Shown here piece by piece: positions 51,611 through 60,806 of a stretch of 64,000 bases of DNA. A model generated the notes under the pieces. It was not told where the DNA came from. It was given only the letters and a program-made list of their open reading frames with translations, and ran no database searches. Both the position numbers and the translations under genes were made by a program. Origin of the DNA: an uncultured Selenomonadaceae bacterium. GTDB lineage: Bacteria; Bacillota; Negativicutes; Selenomonadales; Selenomonadaceae. The number at the start of each line of letters is the position of its first letter. Position 1 is the first letter of the stretch. Where the stretch lies: the NCBI GenBank assembly GCA_905233135.1, contig CAJOCQ010000016.1:1-64000 (forward strand). Reading direction: 5' to 3'.

Positions 51611-52852
51611 ATGTTAGGAAAAGTAGGCAAGATTTACGGCGAAACGGCTTTAATAAAATTAATCGCCGTCGGGCTTGTAACAGGAATTATTTTAGCTTTA
51701 TTTATACCGCGCGTCATTCCGGTAATTGCGGTATTCGGCAAACTTTTTGTAAACGCGCTGAAAGGTGTTGCACCAATTTTAGTTTTCGTGTTGGTAATAA
51801 ACGCCCTTTCGCAAAAAGCAGAATCAAATACTTCAATGAAACCGATAATTCAACTGTACGTGATAGGAACTTTCTGCGCGTCATTGGTAGCTGTAACGGC
51901 GTCATTTTTATTCCCGACAACTTTAAATTTGCAAACGGCGGGCGCGGAAATTACGCCGCCTTCAGGAATTGTTGAAGTTTTGCAAAATGTAATAATGAAT
52001 GTTGTTGACAACCCGATTCACGCGCTGACAACAGCAAATTACATAGGGATTTTGGCTTGGGGCGTCATTGTAGGATTAGCTTTGAGACAGGCTGGCGAAG
52101 AAACGCACAAAGTTATTTCGGATTTGGCAAAGGCAGTAACGCAAGTTGTACAATGGGTAATTCGTTTTGCGCCGTTCGGAATTATGGGGCTTGTAGCTGA
52201 CGCAATAGGAACTTCAGGCATTGACGCACTTTTGGGCTATGCAAAATTATTGGCGGTACTTTTGGGCGCGTTCTTCAGCGTAGCGTTGATAATGAATCCG
52301 CTGATTGTTTGGTTTAAAATAAAAATGAATCCGTACCCTTTGGTTTTTGCGACGCTGCGCGAAAGTGGAATTTATGCATTTTTCACGCGCAGTTCAGCAG
52401 CAAATATTCCCGTCAATATGAGTTTGTGCAAAAGATTGGGGCTTGACGAAAATTTATATTCGGTGTCAATCCCGCTCGGCGCAACAATAAATATGGCGGG
52501 CGCGGCAATAACAATAGCAGTTTTAAGTTTGGCGACGGCTCATACATTGGGAATTTCGGTAGATATGCCGACGGCGTTATTGCTTTGTTTAATTTCGACG
52601 GTTGGAGCTTGCGGCGCGTCAGGCGTTGCAGGAGGTTCACTTTTATTAATTCCCGTTGCGTGTTCGAGCTTCGGAATTTCATCAGATATTTCAATGCAAG
52701 TTGTTGGCGTAGGATTTATAATCGGCGTGTTGCAGGATTCTTGCGAAACTGCTTTAAATTCTTCAAGCGACGTACTTTTCACGGCAACTGCAGAATTTTC
52801 AAACCGCGCCGCTAAAGGCGAATTAAAATCTTCTGATTTAGTGCCGCGCTGA
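51611..52852 (+). CDS. sstT: Serine/threonine:sodium symporter
   Basis: 413 residues of the dicarboxylate/amino-acid:cation symporter fold. [36 protein letters not shown] (the serine-rich substrate loop), [18 protein letters not shown] (NMxGxA sodium/substrate motif) and [19 protein letters not shown] match SstT closely. Imports serine and threonine with sodium. It has its own promoter. Its 3' end overlaps the ancestral reading frame of the convergent HEPN gene. Confidence 0.93.
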   Translation: MLGKVGKIYGETALIKLIAVGLVTGIILALFIPRVIPVIAVFGKLFVNALKGVAPILVFVLVINALSQKAESNTSMKPIIQLYVIGTFCASLVAVTASFLFPTTLNLQTAGAEITPPSGIVEVLQNVIMNVVDNPIHALTTANYIGILAWGVIVGLALRQAGEETHKVISDLAKAVTQVVQWVIRFAPFGIMGLVADAIGTSGIDALLGYAKLLAVLLGAFFSVALIMNPLIVWFKIKMNPYPLVFATLRESGIYAFFTRSSAANIPVNMSLCKRLGLDENLYSVSIPLGATINMAGAAITIAVLSLATAHTLGISVDMPTALLLCLISTVGACGASGVAGGSLLLIPVACSSFGISSDISMQVVGVGFIIGVLQDSCETALNSSSDVLFTATAEFSNRAAKGELKSSDLVPR

Positions 52853-53232
52853 TAAATTATTTTCAAGAAAATTTTTTACCGCGTTGTAAAATTCAACGGC
52901 GTTGTTGTATTGAGTTTCGGCATCTTCACGAGAAACAATATAAAAATCTTCATAATCGCAATTATTTCTAATTTCAAAAGCAGCCCCGACATATTTGAAA
53001 ATTTCGTGTCAAAAATTTCCGTCTTGATATAATGTTGACGAAAATAACTTATTACCGCCGAATGCTTTTTAAAGTCAATTTCATTTTCTACCAAAAGAGC
53101 GCGAATTGTTGTAAAAATTGCGTAGTATGAACGATTGATTGAATCTTTAAAAAAATTATTTTCAAGCATAATTTTCGCCGCCAAAAGAAACTCCGTTGCT
53201 CTGTCAAGTCGATATTGTGTCAATTCACGCAA
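52838..53232 (-). pseudogene. HEPN-domain protein, frameshifted
   Basis: The open frame 52876-53232 gives 118 residues. Residues 1-82 are a normal HEPN domain (YRLDRATEFLLAAKIMLENN, SINRSYYAIFTTIRALL, HSAVISYFRQHYI). After EIFDTKF the reading becomes unrelated. Shifting frame at the A/T run 52998-53001 restores FKYVGAAFEIRNNCDYEDF and VSREDAETQYNNAVEF, exactly the expected family C-terminus, ending at a TAA at 52838. One base appears to be missing. The TTG start overlaps the stop of the nucleotidyltransferase gene. The partner toxin (or RNase) is therefore probably inactive. Confidence 0.8.
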
Positions 53233-53563
53233 GGCGTTTACCTTCTTTCAAAATATTTTTGTAGTAGGGCATTTCAATAAAATATTTATCGAAGTATTCG
53301 GCGGAAATTACTTTTGGCGAAATAAACACATCGTACTCTAAATCAATTTCGCCGGTTCTGCTGATAAGATTGGAGCGTTTTTCGTTCCATTGCGGTTTTT
53401 CGCCTTCGACAATCGCCGCAAAATCTATGTCAGATTCTTCGTCGAAATCGCCGCGCGCGTAACTGCCGTATAAAAAAATTCCGCGAATTTTATCGCCGTA
53501 AATTTTTTTGTAGCAGTCAACAACTTTTTGGCAGATAATATCCAAATTCGGCGTTGCGTTCAT
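53225..53563 (-). CDS. MNT-type nucleotidyltransferase (HEPN partner, antitoxin-like)
   Basis: 112 residues. GIFLYGSYARGDFDEESDIDFA is the complete polymerase-beta nucleotidyltransferase motif (GSxARG...SDID). Such minimal nucleotidyltransferases pair with HEPN proteins in toxin-antitoxin systems, where the enzyme AMPylates and inactivates HEPN. The stop overlaps the HEPN start. GGTGG precedes the ATG. It lies directly downstream of cobQ on the same strand. Confidence 0.88.
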   Translation of the reverse strand: MNATPNLDIICQKVVDCYKKIYGDKIRGIFLYGSYARGDFDEESDIDFAAIVEGEKPQWNEKRSNLISRTGEIDLEYDVFISPKVISAEYFDKYFIEMPYYKNILKEGKRLA

Positions 53564-53566
53564 TTT

Positions 53567-55003
53567 TTACCACCCCATAATTTTTTTCAACAGTTCCATA
53601 TTTAAATTTTCACGGACGATTTTAGCAAGTCGTTCGTAATTTTTTTGCTTGTCTGCGCGAAAGTTTTTTGTAACTTCCAAAGGCGGCAAATTTTTTTTGC
53701 GCCGAATTGCATTTAGAATTTGACGCCGAAAATTATCGTTGTCAAAAATTCCGTGAACGTACGTACCGAAAACATTTCCAGCCGCAATAAATTTTTCGCC
53801 GCCAAGATTGGTAACGCCCGAATGAATTTCGTACCCTTGCAAATTTTTCGCGCAGATTTTACTTCCCAAAAATTCAAAATCCGCGTCAACCGTAACCTGC
53901 CTTGTAAATTTATTTTCGGCAAAAGTTGTTTCAAGCGGCAAAAGGTTTAAGCCGTCAAGTTCAATGTATCTTGATTCGGTTTGCAACGGGTCAAAAATTT
54001 TTCTGCCGAGCATTTGAAAGCCGCCGCAAATTCCAATTACGGGCTTTTTCAAAATCTGCGCGACGAAATTATTTTCTTTCAGCCAAATTAAATCTTCTGA
54101 AGTATTTTTACTGCCGGGCAAAATTATTAAATCAGCCGTTTCAAGTTCGGCGGGCGTTCTTGCGTAAAATAAATTAACGTCAACTTCGCCCGCCAATGAA
54201 TCAAAATCCGTAAAGTTTGAAAGTTTATTAAGGCGAATTACCGCAATATTAATTTCGCCGCCGCTTGAAATTTTATCGTCAAGCGAAACAGAATCTTCAT
54301 CGTCAACGCCAATTTTTTCAATGTAGGGCAAAATTCCCAAAACGGGCTTGCCTGTTTTATTTTCCAGAAAATCAACGGCGGGCAAAAATAATTTCACATC
54401 GCCGCGAAATTTATTTATCACGATACCTTTAACTAAATTTCGTTCGTCATCGTCAAGAAGTGCAAGCGTGCCGACGATTGACGCCAAACAGCCGCCTCTG
54501 TCAATATCAGCCACCAAAATTACTGGCGCGTTTAAATGTTTCGCCACGCGCATATTTACTATGTCATTTGCTTTTAAATTGACTTCAGCGGGGCTCCCCG
54601 CGCCTTCTATAACAATTATATCGAACTCTTCAGCAAGACGCGCTACGGCGATTTTAGCGGCTTTCCACGCCTCCAAAGAGTAGCCGCCGTGATATTCAGC
54701 CGCGCTCATAATTCCAACAGCTTTACCGTTAATTATGACTTGAGAAGTTGCATTGCCCGTCGGTTTCAACAGTACGGGATTCATTAAAACATTTGGCGCA
54801 ATATTCGCCGCCTCTGCTTGTGCAACTTGTGCGCGCCCCATTTCCAATCCGTCCGCCGTTACAAATGAATTGAGTGCCATATTTTGCGATTTAAACGGCG
54901 CAACTTTGAAACCTTCCCTAAAAAAAATACGGCATAACGCCGTTGTTAAAATACTTTTGCCGACGTGCGACGCCGTGCCTTGAATCATTATATATTTAGC
55001 CAA
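53567..55003 (-). CDS. cobQ: Cobyric acid synthase
   Basis: 478 residues. The ATP-dependent amidase begins IMIQGTASHVGKSILTTALCRIF (P-loop) with FKSQNMALNSF. The C-terminal class-I glutamine amidotransferase half has VIGICGGFQMLGRKI with the Cys nucleophile and GTYVHGIFDN with the His. CobQ amidates adenosyl-cobyrinate a,c-diamide at four positions in B12 synthesis. The TTG start at 55003 follows AAGGGGAA. No other cobalamin gene lies in the window, and no cobalamin riboswitch was seen. Confidence 0.93.
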   Translation of the reverse strand: MAKYIMIQGTASHVGKSILTTALCRIFFREGFKVAPFKSQNMALNSFVTADGLEMGRAQVAQAEAANIAPNVLMNPVLLKPTGNATSQVIINGKAVGIMSAAEYHGGYSLEAWKAAKIAVARLAEEFDIIVIEGAGSPAEVNLKANDIVNMRVAKHLNAPVILVADIDRGGCLASIVGTLALLDDDERNLVKGIVINKFRGDVKLFLPAVDFLENKTGKPVLGILPYIEKIGVDDEDSVSLDDKISSGGEINIAVIRLNKLSNFTDFDSLAGEVDVNLFYARTPAELETADLIILPGSKNTSEDLIWLKENNFVAQILKKPVIGICGGFQMLGRKIFDPLQTESRYIELDGLNLLPLETTFAENKFTRQVTVDADFEFLGSKICAKNLQGYEIHSGVTNLGGEKFIAAGNVFGTYVHGIFDNDNFRRQILNAIRRKKNLPPLEVTKNFRADKQKNYERLAKIVRENLNMELLKKIMGW

Positions 55004-55015
55004 AAAAATTTCCCC

Positions 55016-56032
55016 TTACAACTTTACAACAACTTTGCCTGCGCGGCGCGTTTCGTCATTCGCCAAAACTTCAGGCAACTTTTCAAGCGGTACAACGCTT
55101 GTAATTATCCCGTCAAAACTAATCTTGCCGCGTGAAATTAATTCGACTGCGCGCGGGAATGTGTACGGATTGATAAACGATGAAGTAACGGTTAATTCTT
55201 TTTTGAAAATCATATCAGGCTTAATTTTCAATTCGGCATCAGGCGAAACAAGCCCGAAAAACATAACAGTTGCCTTTTTGCCTGCAACGCGCAGAGCGTC
55301 AGCTTGCGTGCGTACACTTCCTACACATTCGATAACGCAATTTACATTCTGCGTAACGCCCGCCAAAAATTCGTCAAGATTTTCTGCAAGCGGATTAACA
55401 ACCAAATCTGCGCCGAGTTTTAACGCCAAATTTCTTTTTTCTTCGACAGGTTCAGAAAGAATCACAAGCCCCGCGCCCGCCAACTTCGCAAGCTGCAAGG
55501 AAATCATTCCGATTGGTCCGCCGCCCATAACTAAAACCGTATCGCCGTGTTTAATCTTGCATAAATCCATACCGTGTACGCAACACGAAACAGGCTCGCT
55601 CATCGCCGCGTACAGCAGATTTAAATTTTTGGGAACTTTGAAAACGTGGCTTGCCTTCATTGCAACAAATTCTGCAAATCCGCCGTCAACCGTCGTACCA
55701 ACGCCGATATTATCTGTGCAAAAATGTTCCATTCCGTTTCGGCAAAAATAACATTTCCCGCACATAATGTTGGGGTCGCCGCTCACGTGGTCGCCGACTT
55801 GCACATTTTTAACCGCGCCGCCGATTTTTTCAACAACGCCCGAAAATTCGTGTCCGGGAATAAGCGGCGGCTTTACTGCAAACGCGCCGCCTTCCGCGTT
55901 GAAAATGTGTACGTCCGTCCCGCAAACGCCGCAATACGCAACTTTTATCAAAACTTCGTCCGCGCCAATTTCCCGTACAGGTACATTTTCAATTTTCATA
56001 TCTTGTTTACCGTGATAAACTGCCGCCTTCAT
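55016..56032 (-). CDS. Zinc-dependent medium-chain alcohol/polyol dehydrogenase
   Basis: 338 residues. Catalytic zinc ligands in GVCGTDVH and GHEFSG, structural zinc cysteines in CGKCYFCRNGMEHFC, and the NAD-binding VMGGGPIGMISLQLAKLAGAG define the sorbitol/threonine/galactitol-phosphate dehydrogenase group. Substrate is likely a sugar alcohol or its phosphate. GGGAGG precedes the ATG. It lies between a vWA protein and cobQ with short gaps on the same strand. Confidence 0.88.
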   Translation of the reverse strand: MKAAVYHGKQDMKIENVPVREIGADEVLIKVAYCGVCGTDVHIFNAEGGAFAVKPPLIPGHEFSGVVEKIGGAVKNVQVGDHVSGDPNIMCGKCYFCRNGMEHFCTDNIGVGTTVDGGFAEFVAMKASHVFKVPKNLNLLYAAMSEPVSCCVHGMDLCKIKHGDTVLVMGGGPIGMISLQLAKLAGAGLVILSEPVEEKRNLALKLGADLVVNPLAENLDEFLAGVTQNVNCVIECVGSVRTQADALRVAGKKATVMFFGLVSPDAELKIKPDMIFKKELTVTSSFINPYTFPRAVELISRGKISFDGIITSVVPLEKLPEVLANDETRRAGKVVVKL

Positions 56033-56051
56033 TTTTTTAGCCTCCCAAAAA

Positions 56052-56831
56052 TTATTTGTCGCCCCAATTTTCGCTGACAGAGCCGCTTTCTCTTACTGCA
56101 GCTGCGGCTTCGTCCATTTTCTCAAAAGTTTTTCTTACGCCTTTTTTGTCTGCAGAATAATTCATTGCGTGTTTGCCGCTAATCCCCATTGATTCAGCTT
56201 CAGAAACAGAATCGATATTCGCACCCATAAAAATATAGTTCCAATTATAATCTTTGGTAGTTTTTTCAATCATAGCTTTAACGGTTGCCTTGTTGTATTC
56301 TTGGCTTGCGTTTTCGAGCCCGTCAGTCATAATCAAAACGAGCACGCGCCTTTTTTCGGGGCAAATTTTTTCTTTTTGCATTTTGCCTGCAACGTCTGTT
56401 AAAGTCATTCCTACTGCGTCAAGCAAAGCAGTTGTACCGCGCGCGTAATATTCGGCTGAAGTCAATTCGGGAATTTCGTTAAGGTCAACTTTATCGGCAA
56501 TTTTAATGTATTCGTTGTCAAAAAGCACGGTAGTAACTTCGACTTTGCCGGGCGTTTCCTTTTGCTTTTGTAAAAAAGAATTGTAGCCGCCGATAGTATC
56601 TTCAGCCAAATTTGACATTGAGCCGGAGCGGTCAAGAATGCAAATTATTTGTACGGGCTCGGCGGAAGTTTTTTCACAATCCGCCGAATGTTTATGCACG
56701 GGCAAAATATTTTCTTTGACAGTTTCAACGGGCGGCTTAGGTTTAACGCTGCGCGAATATGCAGGACTTTCAAAACTTACGCCGCAAAAAATTATTAAAG
56801 TTGCCAACGCGCCCAATAAAAATTTAAACAT
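56052..56831 (-). CDS. Exported vWA-domain protein
   Basis: 259 residues. Signal peptide (MFKFLLGALATLIIFCGVSF), a short His-containing linker, then a vWA domain with MIDAS residues DRSGSMS (about 70-76), the Thr in GTTALLDAV and Asp in TDGLEN. The pattern CILDRSGSM...GGYNSFL is that of the stand-alone vWA proteins found in many anaerobes. It may bind divalent metal and a partner protein in the periplasm. First gene of a minus-strand run; the ATG at 56831 has AAGGAAGG upstream. Confidence 0.83.
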   Translation of the reverse strand: MFKFLLGALATLIIFCGVSFESPAYSRSVKPKPPVETVKENILPVHKHSADCEKTSAEPVQIICILDRSGSMSNLAEDTIGGYNSFLQKQKETPGKVEVTTVLFDNEYIKIADKVDLNEIPELTSAEYYARGTTALLDAVGMTLTDVAGKMQKEKICPEKRRVLVLIMTDGLENASQEYNKATVKAMIEKTTKDYNWNYIFMGANIDSVSEAESMGISGKHAMNYSADKKGVRKTFEKMDEAAAAVRESGSVSENWGDK

Positions 56832-56919
56832 ACGCCTAACCTTCCTTCGACGAAATTTTTTATAAATTTTATAGTATATCGTAAAAATTGTCCAGAAATT
56901 TACCAACCGCAGTAAGGGC

Positions 56920-56959
56920 TTGTAAAATTAGTGCGGTAGTGTTATAGTGCGGTAGTGTT
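56920..56959 (+). promoter_or_regulatory. Promoter with a duplicated 14-bp operator-like site
   Basis: TTGTAA (56920-56925), 17-base spacer, TATAGT (56943-56948). Two exact copies of AGTGCGGTAGTGTT at 56930-56943 and 56946-56959, 16 bases apart, flank and overlap the -10 box. Confidence 0.6.
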
Positions 56960-56991
56960 GTAGTAAAAAAATTGCAAAAGGAGAAATTATT

Positions 56992-57237
56992 ATGTGCAAA
57001 GAATGCGGTTGCGGCGAAGGCGGCGCGGGAATTACGCGCCTGCAATTCACGGCGAACGGCTACACCGACAACAGCGCAAAAACCGTTGAAAAAAATCTGC
57101 TCGGCTTGGCGGGCGTTATGTATGTTCATATTCACGCGCACGACGGCGAAACTACCATTGATTATAATCCCGGCAAAACTAAACTTTCTGAAATTATCGG
57201 CGTCTTTGCCAAAAATGACGTTGAGCCTTTGTTGTAA
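56992..57237 (+). CDS. Small Cys-rich heavy-metal-associated-like protein
   Basis: 81 residues. It begins MCKECGCGEGG, a four-residue-spaced cysteine cluster, followed by a ferredoxin-like alpha/beta pattern (TRLQFTANGYTDNSAKTVEKNL split by loops; VMYVHIHAHDGETTIDY) resembling HMA-type metallochaperones but with the metal cysteines at the extreme N-terminus. Probably binds a metal ion in the cytoplasm. AAAGGAG precedes the ATG. Its promoter holds a duplicated operator-like site, which suggests regulated, perhaps metal-dependent, expression. Confidence 0.7.
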   Translation: MCKECGCGEGGAGITRLQFTANGYTDNSAKTVEKNLLGLAGVMYVHIHAHDGETTIDYNPGKTKLSEIIGVFAKNDVEPLL

Positions 57238-57311
57238 GGTTCCAGGTTTCCAAGGATATAAGGATTAGTGAAAATCCCTCTTCCCTTTCCACTGGAACCT
57301 TGGAACCCTAA
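57237..57311. repeat. Snap-back GGTTCC repeat, copy 2
   Basis: GGTTCCAGG.TTCCAAGG on the left pairs with CC.CTGGAACCTTGGAACC on the right around GATTAGTGAAAATCC. Starts at the stop of the Cys-rich gene and ends just before the argF ribosome site. Confidence 0.75.
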
Positions 57312-57336
57312 ATTTCGACTGAAAGGAGAAATTTTC

Positions 57337-58266
57337 TTGTTAAAAGGAAAAGATTTAATCTCAATACACGATTTAAGCGCGGACGAAGTTTTTGAAATTT
57401 TGGACTGCGCGGCGAATTTAAAAGTTATGCAAAAAAATAATATCCCGCACCAATATTTGAAGGGCAAAACTTTAGGGATGATTTTTGAAAAATCTTCGAC
57501 GCGCACGCGCGTTTCATTTGAAGTTGGAATTTTCCAACTCGGCGGCACGGGTTTATTTTTATCGAACAAAGATTTACAGCTCGGGCGCGGCGAACCTATC
57601 AAAGATACCGCGCGCGTTTTGTCTCGTTACCTTGACGGGATTATGATTCGCACTTTTGGGCACGACAGAATTTTGGAACTTGCGAAATTTGCAAATGTGC
57701 CTGTTATCAACGGCTTGAGTGATTTACTGCATCCTTGCCAAGTTTTGACGGATTTATTGACGATTCGCGAACACAAGGGCAAAAATTTCAGAAGTTTAAA
57801 AATGGCGTACGTCGGCGACGGCAATAATATGACAAATTCCTATTTGTACGGCGCGGCGAAAGTCGGAATGCATTTAACAGTTGCAACGCCCGCAAATTAC
57901 AAGCCGAACGCTGAAGTTTTTGAAAATGCATTGACTGACGCCGAAGAAACTAAAGCCGAATTGAGCTGGACAGAAAATCCCGTTGACGCCGTGAAGGACG
58001 CCGACATTATTGCAACCGACACTTGGGCAAGTATGGGGCAGGAAGCCGAACACGACGAACGCAAGAAAATTTTTGCACCGTATCAAGTCAACAAAGAACT
58101 TTTGAAACACGCAAGCAAAAACGCGATTGTACTTCATTGCTTGCCGGCGTATCGCGGCGAAGAAATTACTGACGAAGTTTTTGAAAACAACGCGCACGTA
58201 ATTTTTGAAGAGGCTGAAAATCGCCTGCATACTCAAAAGGCAATTATGGCTTTGACAATGAGCTGA
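57337..58266 (+). CDS. argF: Ornithine carbamoyltransferase
   Basis: 309 residues. FEKSSTRTRVSFEVG is the carbamoyl-phosphate site (STRTR), FGHDRILELA and NGLSDLLHPCQVLTDLLT (HPxQ) follow, then YVGDGNNMTNSYLYGAAKVG and the ornithine loop VLHCLPAYRGEEI (HCLP). Converts ornithine and carbamoyl phosphate to citrulline in arginine synthesis. The TTG at 57337 follows GAAAGGAG by eight bases; the upstream ATG at 57268 lies inside a repeat and is rejected. No other arg gene is nearby. Confidence 0.95.
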   Translation: MLKGKDLISIHDLSADEVFEILDCAANLKVMQKNNIPHQYLKGKTLGMIFEKSSTRTRVSFEVGIFQLGGTGLFLSNKDLQLGRGEPIKDTARVLSRYLDGIMIRTFGHDRILELAKFANVPVINGLSDLLHPCQVLTDLLTIREHKGKNFRSLKMAYVGDGNNMTNSYLYGAAKVGMHLTVATPANYKPNAEVFENALTDAEETKAELSWTENPVDAVKDADIIATDTWASMGQEAEHDERKKIFAPYQVNKELLKHASKNAIVLHCLPAYRGEEITDEVFENNAHVIFEEAENRLHTQKAIMALTMS

Positions 58267-58268
58267 AA

Positions 58269-58503
58269 AAGCGGCGAACGTGATGTGAGCCGCCCTTCGC
58301 GCAGGACGCGCGGCATTTTCCCTTTACTAATCTGAAATAAAAAAATGTCGCCCGTCCTCTCAGCGCAGCTGCCCGCCGCCTTAGTGCGTACAGAAACTAT
58401 AATGCAGACTCGACAGTTCTAAGAGCGTTACCAACGCAAGGCGCACAGGACGGGCGACGCTTCTTTCTTTGGTTCTTTCTTTCTACTAAAGAAAGAAAGA
58501 ACA
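58269..58503 (+). repeat. Modular structured intergenic repeat, copy I
   Basis: Covers most of the 327-base gap 58267-58593. It has a GCGGC...GCCGC hairpin, then CGCGC-AGGAC-GCGCG followed by GCA, a 12-bp closing stem GTCGCCCGTCCT (58347) / AGGACGGGCGAC (58447-58458) with a divergent interior, and a terminal hairpin GTTCTTTCTTTCT...AAAGAAAGAAAGAAC. Confidence 0.8.
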
Positions 58504-58536
58504 TTTAATAAAATTTAAAAACTCGCTTTAATCAAG

Positions 58537-58565
58537 TTGTAACTTGTATTTGACTATGTTAAAAT
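58537..58565 (+). promoter_or_regulatory. Promoter of the SCIFF peptide gene
   Basis: TTGTAA (58537-58542), 17-base spacer, TAAAAT (58560-58565), 28 bases before the ATG. Confidence 0.6.
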
Positions 58566-58593
58566 TGCTACAGAAAAATTTGGAGGTGCTATT

Positions 58594-58740
58594 ATGAAAC
58601 ACATTAAAACAGTAACAAAACCCGTACTGCAAGAAACTTTGAAAAACGGCGGTTGCGGCGAATGCCAAGCTTCTTGCCAATCCGCTTGCAAAACAAGTTG
58701 CACTGTCGGTAACCAAGTTTGCGAACGTACAAAAAAATAA
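58594..58740 (+). CDS. scfA: SCIFF ranthipeptide precursor (six cysteines in about 45 residues)
   Basis: 48 residues beginning MKHIKTVTKPVLQETLKN, with cysteines at 21, 24, 28, 32, 36 and 43 in CGECQASCQSACKTSC and NQVCE. This is the highly conserved SCIFF peptide, which a radical SAM/SPASM maturase converts to a thioether-bridged ranthipeptide. GGAGGTG seven bases upstream, its own promoter and a strong terminator show it is a real single-gene unit. The maturase gene, normally adjacent in Clostridia, is absent here: the next gene is a chemoreceptor on the opposite strand. Confidence 0.93.
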   Translation: MKHIKTVTKPVLQETLKNGGCGECQASCQSACKTSCTVGNQVCERTKK

Positions 58741-58769
58741 TCTGCGCAAAATTTTTTGCAAAAAAAATC

Positions 58770-58798
58770 AGCCGTCGGCAAAAACCGGCGGCTTTTTT
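58770..58798 (+). terminator. Rho-independent terminator after SCIFF gene
   Basis: AGCCGTCGG-CAAAAA-CCGGCGGCT followed by six T. Confidence 0.9.
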
Positions 58799-58820
58799 AG
58801 TTTCAATTTTTAATTAATAC

Positions 58821-60806
58821 TTACATTTTAAATTTGCCGATAGCTTCCTGCATTTCTTCAGCAAGTTTAGCAAGTGATTGAGAGGCGGCTGCAATTTCTT
58901 CATTGGAGGCAGATTGAGTTTCAGTGTCGCTGGAAATTGAATTGGTATGTTCTGAAGTTTGGCGGCTTACTTCATTTATTGATTCAACTGCTTCAACTAT
59001 TCTTTGTGCGCCTTCAGAAACAGTTTTCATTGAAGTACCTATGCCCGACATATGTTGTTGAATACCGTCAACACGTTGCATAATTTGCTTGAATTGTTCG
59101 CCGACTTCCCTAATAGCTTCAGTACCTTCTTGAACGTCTTTTGTACCTGATTCCATAGCCTCGACGGCTTGTGCGGTATCGTGTTGAATTTGAGTAATTC
59201 TGTCGCGAATTTGTTCGGCTGAAGTTGCAGATTCTGAAGCAAGTTTTCTTACTTCTTCGGAAACAACGGCGAAGCCGCGCCCGTGTTCGCCCGCGCGCGC
59301 CGCTTCAATAGCCGCGTTGAGTGCAAGCAAATTTGTTTGTTCGGAAATAGCCGAAATTGCCTCGACGATTTGTCCGATTTGTTGAGAACTTTCGCCAAGC
59401 TTTTTGACAACTTCTGCTGACGCCATAACGCTCTTTTCAATGTTGGTCATCTTACCGACTGCGGATTCCATAAGCTTTTCGCCGCGTTGTGCAGATTCGG
59501 CTGTTTCATTTGACGCCTTTGTAACAACTTTTGTTTTGTCTGACATTTTTTCAATATCTTCAAAAACAATGTCAACGCTTGCTTTTGCGGCATCAATATC
59601 TTCAAGTTGTGCACTCATATTCATATTGACTTCGCCGACTTTTTCTGCAACGTGAACCGAAGTATCAGCGGATTGTTGCGCACTTGCCGTTAATTGTTCG
59701 GAGGCGGCGGCGACTTGGTGCGCGGTAGTAGCCATTTTACTAATCAGCGTACGCAAGCCAGCGCTCATTGTGTTAAAAGCCTGCGACAATGTACCAATTT
59801 CATCTTGAGAATTAACAGCAAGGTCGGGGACACTCAAATTGCCTTTGGAAAGTTGAATTGCGTGATCTTGAAGTTTCGCAATAGGTCCTGTAAGGGAGCT
59901 TGACATTTTCAAGTTAAGTAAAACCATAACGATAAACGCAATAATTGCAATTACCGCGTAGGTTAAACGCATACTTCCAATAGCGGAAAATACAAAAGAT
60001 TCGTCAACAGCAATACCCAAAATCCAGTTGCTGGTCGGCAAAGTTGTATAGGCGAAAACGCGCGGCTTGCCGTTGGAGCTGTTATTAACAATGAAGTAAC
60101 CTTCGCCTTTTTCTAACATTTCGTTAAAGTGACTTGAAAGTCCCGGCAAATCTTGAATTGTTTTAATGTCAGCGTTTGCAAAAGAATCAGCCAAAACATT
60201 GCCATTTTTTTCAAGGATAAGAGCTTCACCTTGTCCGCGATACGTCATATTTTTAACTTTGTCTGCAAGTACGTCCAGCGTAATATCAACGCAAGTTGCG
60301 CCGACAAATTGGCTGTTAAATTTAATTGGCGTAACTACTGAAACAATTAATTTGCCTGTAAATTCGTCAACATAAGCATCAGAAAAAAATAAACCAGTTT
60401 CTTCGTCGCGTGCTTGCTTGTACCAAACTACCTCTGTAGTAGGGTCAATCTTGCCGGTAAAATCGCCCGCGTGATAGCCGCGAAAATGTTTGTCTTGAAG
60501 CCCGATAGTAACATCTAAAATTTCCTTATCGGAAGTTGTAAGAGACAATAAAGTAGGGTCTTTAATTCTTTCCATATCGCCAATATTGCTAAGCAAATTA
60601 GCCAAGTATTCGGAAGAATACGCTTTTTGTACAAGCCAACCGTTTAACTCTCTGCCCTTGCTGCCAACAACTGCGTTCATTTCTTGTTCAATGGTTTCAG
60701 ACAACGCTTTTTCCGAAATGTAGTAGCCTATTATCGCTACAACCGTAACCAAAACGCCCGCAATAACCGCCAAGAATGTAAATTTCTGTTTCAGATTCAA
60801 TTCCAT
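58821..60806 (-). CDS. Methyl-accepting chemotaxis protein with dCache sensor
   Basis: 661 residues. Membrane helix 1 at about 10-30, periplasmic dCache-like domain at about 35-275 ([43 protein letters not shown] split by loops), membrane helix 2 ([17 protein letters not shown]), HAMP (about 300-355) and the long signalling coiled coil with the tip [25 protein letters not shown]. Senses an extracellular ligand, often amino or organic acids, and controls CheA. No CheW-binding pentapeptide tail is seen. The ATG at 60806 has AAGGAAGGTG upstream. No other motility gene is in the window. Confidence 0.93.
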   Translation of the reverse strand: MELNLKQKFTFLAVIAGVLVTVVAIIGYYISEKALSETIEQEMNAVVGSKGRELNGWLVQKAYSSEYLANLLSNIGDMERIKDPTLLSLTTSDKEILDVTIGLQDKHFRGYHAGDFTGKIDPTTEVVWYKQARDEETGLFFSDAYVDEFTGKLIVSVVTPIKFNSQFVGATCVDITLDVLADKVKNMTYRGQGEALILEKNGNVLADSFANADIKTIQDLPGLSSHFNEMLEKGEGYFIVNNSSNGKPRVFAYTTLPTSNWILGIAVDESFVFSAIGSMRLTYAVIAIIAFIVMVLLNLKMSSSLTGPIAKLQDHAIQLSKGNLSVPDLAVNSQDEIGTLSQAFNTMSAGLRTLISKMATTAHQVAAASEQLTASAQQSADTSVHVAEKVGEVNMNMSAQLEDIDAAKASVDIVFEDIEKMSDKTKVVTKASNETAESAQRGEKLMESAVGKMTNIEKSVMASAEVVKKLGESSQQIGQIVEAISAISEQTNLLALNAAIEAARAGEHGRGFAVVSEEVRKLASESATSAEQIRDRITQIQHDTAQAVEAMESGTKDVQEGTEAIREVGEQFKQIMQRVDGIQQHMSGIGTSMKTVSEGAQRIVEAVESINEVSRQTSEHTNSISSDTETQSASNEEIAAASQSLAKLAEEMQEAIGKFKM

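Noticed and set aside
57268-57336. Upstream ATG extension of argF
   Set aside because: The extension is translated GGTTCC repeat; the TTG at 57337 has a correctly spaced Shine-Dalgarno and matches the family start.
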